Shown piece by piece: positions 7,538 through 12,976 of a stretch of 12,976 nt of DNA (positions are counted from its first letter, which is position 1; the number at the start of each line of letters is the position of its first letter). Source of the DNA: Pseudomonadota bacterium (GTDB lineage: Bacteria > Pseudomonadota > Alphaproteobacteria > Thalassobaculales > Thalassobaculaceae); the NCBI GenBank assembly GCA_027623845.1, contig JAQBUJ010000025.1, positions 1 through 12,976 of the forward strand, read 5' to 3'. The position numbers were made by a program, and so were the translations under genes. The notes beneath the pieces were generated by a model that saw nothing but the letters and a program-made list of their open reading frames with translations, was not told the origin of the DNA and did not search any database.

Positions 7538-8420
7538 TCACAGGGCGAACACCCGCCTGAAGAAGCGCAGTATCTCGGCATTGGCATAGTCCGGCCGTTC
7601 GTAAGGCACGAAATGCCCCGCCTCTGGGACAATGGTGACCTCGGCGTTGCGAAAATAGTCGTGCAGGCGATCGCTCCATTCCGCTTTCAGCACTGGGTCA
7701 CTGGCCCCCCAGAGCACCCGCGTCGGCATCTCCAGAGGCGGCAGGTCAAGGGGCGCTTGGTTCATCTGGCGAATTCGCGCGTCGTGAAACCCAACATACC
7801 AGTCAAAGCCGCCCTGAAGATTGCCCGGCGTCATGAAATTATCGACCCACAGATCCAGATCCGCATCGAAGGCCTGGGGATCATGGGCCCAATGGGAGAG
7901 GAAATGCTTGAAATAGATCCGGCAGGTGTCGCGTGTAGCCGACCAGTTCCGCCGCCCAGGGTTGCTGATGAAACGACTGGTACCAGATTTCCCTGAGATG
8001 TTCCGGCTCGGCCCAGCGCCGGCCAATGCCGGGATAAGGGCAATCGAAGAACAACAACCCGGCGACCCGATCCGGCCAGCGCCGGGCGAAGGCATGGGCG
8101 GCATAGGCGCCGACGTCGTGACAGATGATCCCCAAATGCTCCAACCCAAGGCGGTCGGCCAGATGCAGGAGGTCCTCGGCCAAAATGTCCGGGTTGGTCG
8201 TCGTCGTGTCATCGGGATCCAGCAGCCGGGTCTTGCCGAATTTCCGCAGGTCCGGCGCAATCACATCGAACGTTTCGGCCAGGGCCGGAATATTTTTATG
8301 CCAAACCCCGGAAAATTCCGGCCAACCATGCAGCAGCACCAGCGGCGGGCCTTCGCCGGCGCGCAGATAATGGATATCCAAGGCGCTTGTCTCAAGTCTG
8401 TTGGAGGTGACGTTGACCAT
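7538..8420 (-). pseudogene. Alpha/beta hydrolase (epoxide hydrolase / haloalkane dehalogenase-like), frameshifted
   Basis: The reading frame begins at ATG 8418-8420 (MVNVTSNRLE..) and runs to Tyr162. The homologous sequence then continues one frame over (RDTCRIYFKHFLSHW..) to the TGA at 7538-7540. Joined, it would be about 293-294 residues, normal for the family. Visible elements are the oxyanion-hole motif HGWP (31-34), the nucleophile Asp102 in CHDVGA, an acidic residue in LWGASDPVLKAEW and the catalytic His in EAGHFVPYERP. An Asp nucleophile with an HGxP motif points to epoxide hydrolases or dehalogenases rather than serine esterases. The break is at about 7934, where the coding strand reads TACACGC. 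Restoring a lost AC (TACACACGC) would give GYTRDTC and keep both halves in frame. Without repair the protein ends 16 residues later with the catalytic His missing, so it is either a recent pseudogene or a sequencing error. Confidence 0.85.
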
Positions 8421-8506
8421 GGTTCGGACCCGCTTCCAGCCGGTGATGGCGCCTCTTCGGGCAGTTTGCCCGCTCAGAGCCGGCTGTCCAACCCCGAGCG
8501 GCGGCG

Positions 8507-8535
8507 TGCAAGGATCGGCGATACTCTTGCAAGGA
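8507..8535. repeat. Direct repeat TGCAAGGA, 21 bases apart, between divergent genes
   Basis: TGCAAGGA occurs at 8507-8514 and again at 8528-8535, a start-to-start distance of 21 bases, or two DNA helical turns. It sits in the 165-base divergent region between the hydrolase (start 8420, minus) and the dioxygenase (start 8586, plus). Spacing and place fit a two-site operator, but no regulator gene is nearby and the pair could be chance. Confidence 0.3.
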
Positions 8536-8585
8536 CGGGCGCAACGCGGGAAAACTGTCGCACCGTCGAGGATTGGAGGCTCGCC

Positions 8586-9596
8586 ATGTCGGTCGCCGAA
8601 GACAGTCGTTCCGAGGAACCCGCCGAACCGCCCGGCGCCTTTGGACCGTTCACCGGCGCCAACGCCTGGACCGGTTCCACGCTGAGCGCCGATGCGGGGG
8701 TGGTGACGCTTGCCGCCGATTGTCTGGCGGAGATCGACCAGGCGCTGGACGTGCTCAAGGCCAACCCGCTGCCGGTGCTCAGGCTTTCGCCGGATGACGT
8801 GGAGATGCCGGCCTGCGCCGCGACCATGGCCTCGGTGCGCCGGGAACTGGATCAGGGGCTTGGCTTCGCCATCATCCACCGCCTGCCGCTGGACCGGATG
8901 ACCACCGAGGAGGCGACGGCGATCTATTGGTTGCTGGCGCAGATGACCGGCCGGCCGGTGGCCCAGAAATGGGTTGATGGGCGGATGCTCTATTCGGTGA
9001 CCGATCTGGGCAAACCTTCGGGCAATGGCGTGCGACCCGATGTGACCAACGAGGACCAGAGTTTCCACACCGACAATTCCTACAATCTTTGCCCGCCGGA
9101 TCATGTCGGACTGCTCTGCCTGCAGCCGGCGATGGAAGGCGGGATCAGCCGGGTGGTCAGCATGACTGCGGTGCATAACCGCATGGCGGCGGAACATCCG
9201 GACCTGATTGGGCGCTTGTATGAGCCGTATTTTTTCGACCGCCAGCGCGAACATGCCGATAGCGACGCCACGACGATCCACCGCCCGGCCCTGGCCTACG
9301 AGGATGGCGGTCTGCGTGTGCGGGTGTCGCGAAACCTGATTTATCAAGGCTACAAGCTGGTCGACAAGGCGGTCGACCGGCGTAGCGAGGCGGCCATCGA
9401 TGCCTGGTTCTCGATCGTCGACGACCCGGCGATGTACCGGGAGTTCTTTTTCGAGCCCGGGCAAATCCAATTCGTCAACAATCGGGTCCTCGGCCACAAG
9501 CGCACCCGCTTCACCGACTGGCCGGATGCCCAGCGCAATCGCCATCTGATGCGGGTTTGGCTGCGCGAAAAGGGCCGGAATTTTTATAACGGTTGA
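8586..9596 (+). CDS. TauD/TfdA-family Fe(II)/2-oxoglutarate-dependent dioxygenase
   Basis: The 336-residue cytoplasmic enzyme should couple oxidation of a small substrate to decarboxylation of 2-oxoglutarate. The iron triad is visible: H161 and D163 in SFHTDNSYN, and the distal H304 in NNRVLGHKRTRF. A 2-oxoglutarate-binding Arg is likely R318 or R323 in RNRHLMRVWLR. The C-terminal jellyroll ends in the family-typical RVWLREKGRNF. The N-terminal 25 residues are variable and A/E/P-rich. The ATG is chosen because GGAGG lies 7-8 bases upstream and the sequence further upstream is antisense to the hydrolase. The substrate cannot be named: the family includes taurine, 2,4-D and gamma-butyrobetaine enzymes, and no sulfonate transporter genes are adjacent. 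The gene is divergent from the broken hydrolase. Confidence 0.9.
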   Translation: MSVAEDSRSEEPAEPPGAFGPFTGANAWTGSTLSADAGVVTLAADCLAEIDQALDVLKANPLPVLRLSPDDVEMPACAATMASVRRELDQGLGFAIIHRLPLDRMTTEEATAIYWLLAQMTGRPVAQKWVDGRMLYSVTDLGKPSGNGVRPDVTNEDQSFHTDNSYNLCPPDHVGLLCLQPAMEGGISRVVSMTAVHNRMAAEHPDLIGRLYEPYFFDRQREHADSDATTIHRPALAYEDGGLRVRVSRNLIYQGYKLVDKAVDRRSEAAIDAWFSIVDDPAMYREFFFEPGQIQFVNNRVLGHKRTRFTDWPDAQRNRHLMRVWLREKGRNFYNG

Positions 9597-9730
9597 AGAT
9601 GAAACGGCTGAGACTGGCGATCCCCGCGCTTCGTGCCGCACACGTCCCTGTGACCGAAGGTGATAGGCCATTGCGAATTGGACGCTCCATATTGCGGGGA
9701 ATGCAACGGACGCCGTTTGGGGGAAATCAC

Positions 9731-10204
9731 GTGAAGAATTCATCCGCGATCATCGTCGCTCTCGCCGCCAGCCTGATCCTTGGCGGTTGCTCGCTCTGGC
9801 CGTTCTCATCGACGCACGAGGCCAAGGCCGCCCCGCCCTCCGCCCAGCCAGTTGCCAAGGTGACACATGCTATCAGCGGCAAGGAAACCGCGCGGGGTAC
9901 CTTCAAGGGACTGAACGGTCATGTCACCACCGGCCATGCCAGCATCATCCGCAGCGGCAAGTCCTGGGCGGTCAGTCTCGGCTCCGACTTCAGCTTCGAC
10001 GGTGCGCCGGACCCGCAGATCGCCTTCGGCAACAAGGGTCACTACGCCAAGGGTACGAATTTCGCCAAGCTGCGGAAAAACCAGGGTGAGCAGATTTATG
10101 TGATCCCGAAGAACCTCGATGTCGGCGATTATCTCGAAGTTTATGTCTGGTGCGAGAAATTCACCGTGCCGCTTGGCGTCGCCCGGTTGAAATTGGTTAA
10201 ATAA
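9731..10204 (+). CDS. DM13-domain lipoprotein
   Basis: The 157-residue product begins with a lipoprotein signal: a short N-terminus (MKNSS), a hydrophobic core and the lipobox LGGC with Cys20. Ser at +2 suggests sorting to the outer membrane. After an A/P-rich linker, residues about 52-155 match the DM13 fold pattern: GTFKGLNGHVTTGHASI, then DFSFDGAPDPQIAFG, a QIYVIP strand and the conserved VWCEKFTVPLG ending with Cys141. DM13 domains are predicted, mostly from animal proteins, to take part in redox or electron transfer through that Cys; the bacterial role is unknown. The start is a GTG at 9731 with GGGGGAAA just upstream. The frame stays open to 9593, and an ATG at 9701 would put 10 extra residues before the signal peptide. 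The 134 bases between the dioxygenase and this gene hold nothing else I can support. Confidence 0.82.
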   Translation: MKNSSAIIVALAASLILGGCSLWPFSSTHEAKAAPPSAQPVAKVTHAISGKETARGTFKGLNGHVTTGHASIIRSGKSWAVSLGSDFSFDGAPDPQIAFGNKGHYAKGTNFAKLRKNQGEQIYVIPKNLDVGDYLEVYVWCEKFTVPLGVARLKLVK

Positions 10205-10406
10205 GGCGCGCCCGGTTAAAAAACACCGGTCATCCCGCCCGACGCTGTCCGGGAACCACACCCGTCGTCCTGGCGACGGATGAAATTCGTTGAAAGGCAG
10301 GTGATGTTCGGCGCGCCGAAACCAACTCTCGCCAACGTCGCTCCGCTTGTCGGAGACTGTGCTGCGGTAAGGTGGGGGAACTGAAAATGGGACGGGATTC
10401 GGATCG
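10205..10406. other. Intergenic region with small inverted repeats
   Basis: This 202-base gap has no gene I can support. It contains a perfect 6-base-pair inverted repeat CCGTCG/CGACGG (10262-10267 and 10274-10279), a 5-base-pair one CCGGT/ACCGG (10212-10216 and 10225-10229) and two copies of the palindrome GGCGCGCC (10205-10212, 10310-10317). The stretch around 10230-10255 (TCATCCCG..CCGGGAACC) resembles extragenic palindromic repeats common in alphaproteobacterial genomes. No hairpin is followed by a T-tract, so I do not call a terminator. Confidence 0.4.
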
Positions 10407-11096
10407 GTGAAATTCGATAGCTTTGACACCCGCCATTACCAAACTCTGCCGGTGCAGGACGGCTATGGGGAGTGGGCCGCCACTTACGAAGCGACGGTCC
10501 TTGACGTCATGGATAAACGCCTGCTTGCCCGGCTAACCATGGTTAATTGGCCGGACGCCGCCCGGGCGGCGGATCTCGGTTGCGGCACAGGACGCACCGG
10601 GGCCTGGCTGAAAACCTCGGGAGTTGGGGCGGTTGACGGCATCGACCTGACCGCCGAGATGTTGGAACAGGCCCAAGCCAAGGCGGTTTACCAACGTCTG
10701 GAACGGGGAGATGTTGTCGCGACCGGGTTTGATGCCGGCGCCTATGATCTGGTTGTGAACTGTCTGGTCGACGAGCATTTACCAAACCTCGATGGCCTCT
10801 ACCGGGAGGCGCGTCGGTTGCTGCGTCCGGGCGGAAAATTCGTCCTGGTCGGCTATCACCCGCATTTCCTGATGCTCGGCATCGCCGCCCATTTCGACCG
10901 GGAGAATGGCACCTCGGTGGCACTCGAAAGCTATGTCCATTTAACCAGCGACCATATTGCCGCCGGCCATGCCGCTGGCTTTGAATTAATGGAGATGATC
11001 GAAGGGCTTATCGATGAGGATTGGGTCAAGGCTAAACCTAATTGGGTTGAGCGGTATTGGAACCACCCGGTGACTTTCGCGATGGTTTGGGGCTAG
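10407..11096 (+). CDS. Class I SAM-dependent methyltransferase
   Basis: The 229-residue cytoplasmic protein has the Rossmann-like SAM-binding fold: motif I ADLGCGTGRTG at about 55-65, an acidic end of strand 2 in GIDLTAEML (Asp80), motif II/III region GAYDLVVNCLVDEHL at 111-125 and the post-motif LLRPGGKFVLVGYHP at 138-152. It falls in the Methyltransf_11/UbiE-BioC-like group, whose substrates range from quinones to small acids, and the substrate cannot be told here. The start is a GTG at 10407-10409 with a weak ribosome-binding site. The conserved-looking YGEWAATYEATV segment precedes the first internal ATG (residue 35), so the early GTG is preferred. It appears monocistronic, with a terminator-like hairpin directly after the stop. 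Confidence 0.88.
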   Translation: MKFDSFDTRHYQTLPVQDGYGEWAATYEATVLDVMDKRLLARLTMVNWPDAARAADLGCGTGRTGAWLKTSGVGAVDGIDLTAEMLEQAQAKAVYQRLERGDVVATGFDAGAYDLVVNCLVDEHLPNLDGLYREARRLLRPGGKFVLVGYHPHFLMLGIAAHFDRENGTSVALESYVHLTSDHIAAGHAAGFELMEMIEGLIDEDWVKAKPNWVERYWNHPVTFAMVWG

Positions 11097-11100
11097 GAAG

Positions 11101-11129
11101 GGGTGGCGCAGGGTGTTCCGCCCGATTTT
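11101..11129 (+). terminator. Probable terminator after the methyltransferase gene
   Basis: GGGTGG (11101-11106) can pair with CCGCCC (11118-11123) with one G-T pair and an 11-base loop, followed by GATTTT (124-129 of the same hundred). It starts five bases after the stop codon. The T-tract is short, so confidence is moderate. Confidence 0.42.
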
Positions 11130-11195
11130 GCCTTGCCGGGCCATAATCAACGAGCTGGGAAGGCTCTGATCATTCATCGTTTACCGGTGTTTTCA

Positions 11196-11231
11196 CGGAG
11201 ATAAAACGGGAGATAAAAAGGGAGATAAATC
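11196..11231 (+). repeat. Three tandem 12-base Shine-Dalgarno-like units before the GFA gene
   Basis: The unit GGGAGATAAAAA occurs three times in exact 12-base register: CGGAGATAAAAC (11196-11207), GGGAGATAAAAA (11208-11219) and GGGAGATAAATC (11220-11231). The ATG follows immediately. Each copy carries a GGAG core. The last lies about 7 bases from the start codon, the optimal spacing, and the other two are 12 and 24 bases further away. They may act as extra ribosome standby sites, or copy number may tune translation. Confidence 0.8.
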
Positions 11232-11642
11232 ATGCCTGATTCATTCACCGGCGGCTGCGCCTGCGGTGCGATCCGGTACAGCGCCTCGGCGGCTCCGGTG
11301 TATATGGGCAATTGCCATTGCCGCGATTGCCAGCAGGCGACCGGCAGCGCGTATTTCCCGGCTGTCGTGGTGAAGGAGGTCGACTTCACCGTGCAGAGCG
11401 GTACGCCGAGCTGGTATGAAAGCCCGGCGGACAAAGGGCATTTGATGCGGCGGGCGTTTTGTTCCGCCTGTGGTTCGCCAGTGTTTTTGATCAACGGCGC
11501 GCGGCCGAGCGCCCGGGCGATTTACGCCGGCAGTCTTGATGACCCGAGTTGGTATCAGCCGAGCCGCGATATCTACTCGCTCAGCGCTCAGCCCTGGGAC
11601 TTCATGCACCCGGACCTGCCGAAGACCGATGGCATGCCCTAG
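11232..11642 (+). CDS. GFA (glutathione-dependent formaldehyde-activating enzyme)/CENP-V-family zinc protein
   Basis: The 136-residue protein carries the full cysteine pattern of the GFA fold: C9 and C11 in GGCACGAIRY, C28/C30/C33 in GNCHCRDC, and C77/C80 in FCSACGSP, expected to bind two zinc ions. The founding member, Gfa of Paracoccus, was described as adding glutathione to formaldehyde. Most homologues are uncharacterised, and no formaldehyde dehydrogenase gene is adjacent, so the substrate is open. The C-terminal region (YAGSLDDPSWYQPSRDIY, then PWDFMHPDLP) is typical for length and pattern. The ATG is set by the tandem GGAGATAAA ribosome-binding repeat directly upstream. It is convergent with the SDR gene ending at 11685, with only 42 bases between stop codons. 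Confidence 0.92.
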   Translation: MPDSFTGGCACGAIRYSASAAPVYMGNCHCRDCQQATGSAYFPAVVVKEVDFTVQSGTPSWYESPADKGHLMRRAFCSACGSPVFLINGARPSARAIYAGSLDDPSWYQPSRDIYSLSAQPWDFMHPDLPKTDGMP

Positions 11643-11693
11643 CGTCAACCCCGGGGCGTCAACCCGGGGCGTCAATCCGGCGCGTTAACCCGG
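11643..11693. repeat. Degenerate 13-14 base tandem repeat between convergent genes
   Basis: Four copies of about CGTCAACCCGGGG start at 11643, 11657, 11670 and 11683 (the last two as CGTCAATCCGG and CGTTAACCCGG). The array fills the space between the GFA stop and the SDR C-terminus, and its last copy includes the SDR stop codon TAA (minus strand, 11685-11687). GC-rich CCCCGGGG palindromes inside could fold, but there is no T-tract on either side. Confidence 0.7.
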
Positions 11694-12527
11694 TTTGTCC
11701 GCCTTGCCCGGAAACGGCCGGAACTTGGTGGCCGACCAGGCGCCATCGATCGCCAGCACATGGCCGGAGATGAATGACGCGTCGTCCGAGCACAAAAAGG
11801 CGATGCCGTTGGCGATATCCTCCGGCGCGCCGACCCGGCCGAGCGGGGTGGCGTTCAGGGTCATGTCGCGGAAGTATTCGTTGGTCTCGAAACGGTCGCG
11901 GTTCATCGGTGTCAGGATCATTCCCGGCGCGATGGCGTTCACCCGAATATTGTCGGGACCATAATCCGCCGCCATGTTCCGCGTCAGGCCAATTACCGCC
12001 GCCTTGGTCGCTGAATAGATCGAACTGCCGGGCACGCCCATGATGCCGTAGATCGAGGCGATGTTGATGATCACCCCGCCCTTTCGACGCTCCCCATTGT
12101 CGTCTTCCGGGCCGCCCTCGCGGATTGCCGTGACAGCGGCGCCGGCACAACGGAACAGCGCCCGCAGATTGATATCGAGGAACCGGTCGAGATCCTCGTC
12201 CTTGGTTTGATGAACCGCCGTCGAGGCCCCGATACCGGCATTGTTGACCAGGATGGTCACACCGCCGAAGGCCTGCTTACAGCTCTCGACCATCGCCGCC
12301 GGTGCGTCGGTGTCGGTGATATCGCGAGTCTCGGCAATACAGCGGCCCCATCCCGCATCTTGCGGCCCTGCTTTGGCGAGCCGCGCGGTTTCCGCTGCGC
12401 CTTCGCCATTGCGGTCAACCGCCAGGACATCGGCGCCATCGGCAATCAGCCTGAGGGCGGTGGCGCGGCCAATTCCGGATCCGGCGCCGGTGATGATCGC
12501 CGCGTGGCCTCTAAGTCTATCGCTCAT
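11685..12527 (-). CDS. Short-chain dehydrogenase/reductase (SDR) family oxidoreductase
   Basis: The 280-residue protein is a classical SDR, a cytoplasmic NAD(P)-dependent oxidoreductase. Visible landmarks are the cofactor loop TGAGSGIG at 13-20, NNAG at 95-98, catalytic S158 in IINIASIYG, and Y171/K175 in YSATK. Asp38 at the end of the second beta strand (AVDRN) favours NAD(H) over NADP(H). A hydrophilic insertion at about 137-150 (REGGPEDDNGERRK) before the catalytic strand is longer than in most SDRs. The C-terminus contains SATKFRPFP, shared with the neighbouring SDR. The ATG at 12525-12527 has GGGAG about 7 bases upstream. The substrate is not recognisable. It lies 56 bases downstream of its paralogue on the same strand, so the pair is likely co-transcribed. 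Confidence 0.93.
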   Translation of the reverse strand: MSDRLRGHAAIITGAGSGIGRATALRLIADGADVLAVDRNGEGAAETARLAKAGPQDAGWGRCIAETRDITDTDAPAAMVESCKQAFGGVTILVNNAGIGASTAVHQTKDEDLDRFLDINLRALFRCAGAAVTAIREGGPEDDNGERRKGGVIINIASIYGIMGVPGSSIYSATKAAVIGLTRNMAADYGPDNIRVNAIAPGMILTPMNRDRFETNEYFRDMTLNATPLGRVGAPEDIANGIAFLCSDDASFISGHVLAIDGAWSATKFRPFPGKADKPG

Positions 12528-12583
12528 GGCAAGCTCCCAGGGTGGGCGGGAAAAGTCGGCGGAGAAGGAAAAAGTGTCCCTCT

Positions 12584-12976
12584 TCAGTCATGCATATCAT
12601 CGGGGAACGGTCGGTATTTCGTGGTCGACCACCCACCATCGATCGCCAGGGTCTGGCCGGTGATATACGAGGCGTCGTTGGAGCACAGGAAGGCGATGCC
12701 CGCGGCCACCTCTTCCGGTTCGGCGGCGCGGCCGAGCGGGGTTTGGCCGATCAGCCCTTCGAGGAAGAACGCGTCATTGTCCTCGAACCGGATTTTGGTG
12801 AGATTGGTTTTGATCAGCCCCGGCGCGATCGCGTTCACCCGAATGCCGTAGGGGCCGTAGTCGGCAGCCATGTTCTGGGTCAGCCCGATCACCGCCGCCT
12901 TGGACGCGGAATAGATCGAGCTGCCCGGAAAACCCCGGAGGCCGAAAACCGAGGCGATGTTGATGATGCAACCGCC
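12584..12976 (-). CDS. SDR family oxidoreductase, C-terminal part, cut by the window edge
   Basis: The frame is open from the window edge, giving about 130 C-terminal residues beginning GGCIINIASVFG, so the start codon and the cofactor-binding Rossmann loop lie outside. The catalytic Ser (NIASVFG) and the YSASK motif are present, followed by NMAADYGPYGIRVNAIAPG, TPLGR, GIAFLCS and LAIDGGWS, all standard for classical SDRs. It aligns almost without gaps with the downstream SDR (11685-12527), at about two thirds identity by eye over the shared stretch, and ends with the same TTKYRPFP-type tail. The two are tandem duplicates that have diverged, probably in substrate use. The stop is TGA at 12584-12586. 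Confidence 0.93.
   Translation of the reverse strand, partial: GGCIINIASVFGLRGFPGSSIYSASKAAVIGLTQNMAADYGPYGIRVNAIAPGLIKTNLTKIRFEDNDAFFLEGLIGQTPLGRAAEPEEVAAGIAFLCSNDASYITGQTLAIDGGWSTTKYRPFPDDMHD

Noticed and set aside
7926..8585. Plus-strand extension of the dioxygenase frame by 220 codons
   Set aside because: It is antisense to the hydrolase, has no family similarity, and the ATG at 8586 has a strong GGAGG site.
7881..9743. A 620-codon minus-strand open frame spanning the dioxygenase gene
   Set aside because: Only its last about 180 codons (the hydrolase N-terminus) look like protein. The rest is antisense to the clear TauD-family gene, as expected in GC-rich DNA.
11097..11195. Promoter for the GFA gene using CATAAT near 11146
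   Set aside because: The -10 is reasonable, but no -35 hexamer lies at a usable distance.

Overview
The window is a GC-rich chromosomal segment that looks like an alphaproteobacterium, most likely near Rhodospirillales. The evidence is the gene order tRNA-Leu / rnd / lptC / lptA / lptB / rpoN / hpf, which is a classic alphaproteobacterial arrangement, together with an NDUFA9-type complex I-associated protein and a short single-domain RNase D. This placement is inferred from gene content and order; no search was run.

Positions 1-5313 (all minus strand, read right to left) hold the conserved block: tRNA-Leu(CAG), rnd, lptC, lptA, lptB, rpoN and the first 50 codons of hpf. lptC and lptA overlap by one base, lptA-lptB and lptB-rpoN are 7 and 14 bases apart, so lptC-lptA-lptB-rpoN reads as one operon. 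LptC and LptA form the periplasmic bridge that carries LPS from the inner to the outer membrane and LptB is the ATPase that powers it. rpoN is followed by a weak terminator-like hairpin, and hpf has its own well-formed sigma70 promoter (TTGACT-17-TATTGT).

Positions 5314-7363 hold a divergent promoter region, then the plus-strand NDUFA9-like NAD(P)-binding gene, and the convergent uppP (undecaprenyl-diphosphatase, unusual TTG start).

Positions 7538-11642 are more accessory. An epoxide-hydrolase/dehalogenase-like alpha/beta hydrolase is broken by a frameshift at about 7934. It is divergent from a TauD/TfdA-family Fe(II)/2-oxoglutarate dioxygenase. Then follow, on the plus strand, a DM13-domain lipoprotein, a class I methyltransferase and a zinc-binding GFA-family protein preceded by three 12-base copies of a Shine-Dalgarno-like sequence.

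Positions 11685-12976 (minus strand) hold two tandem, clearly paralogous short-chain dehydrogenases, the second cut off by the window edge.

I see no rRNA, insertion sequence, phage gene, CRISPR array or defence/toxin module, and no gene-free stretch longer than 300 bases. I do not see a convincing new biological system. The best second looks are the frameshifted hydrolase, the duplicated LptA, the triple ribosome-binding-site repeat before the GFA gene and the paired SDRs.
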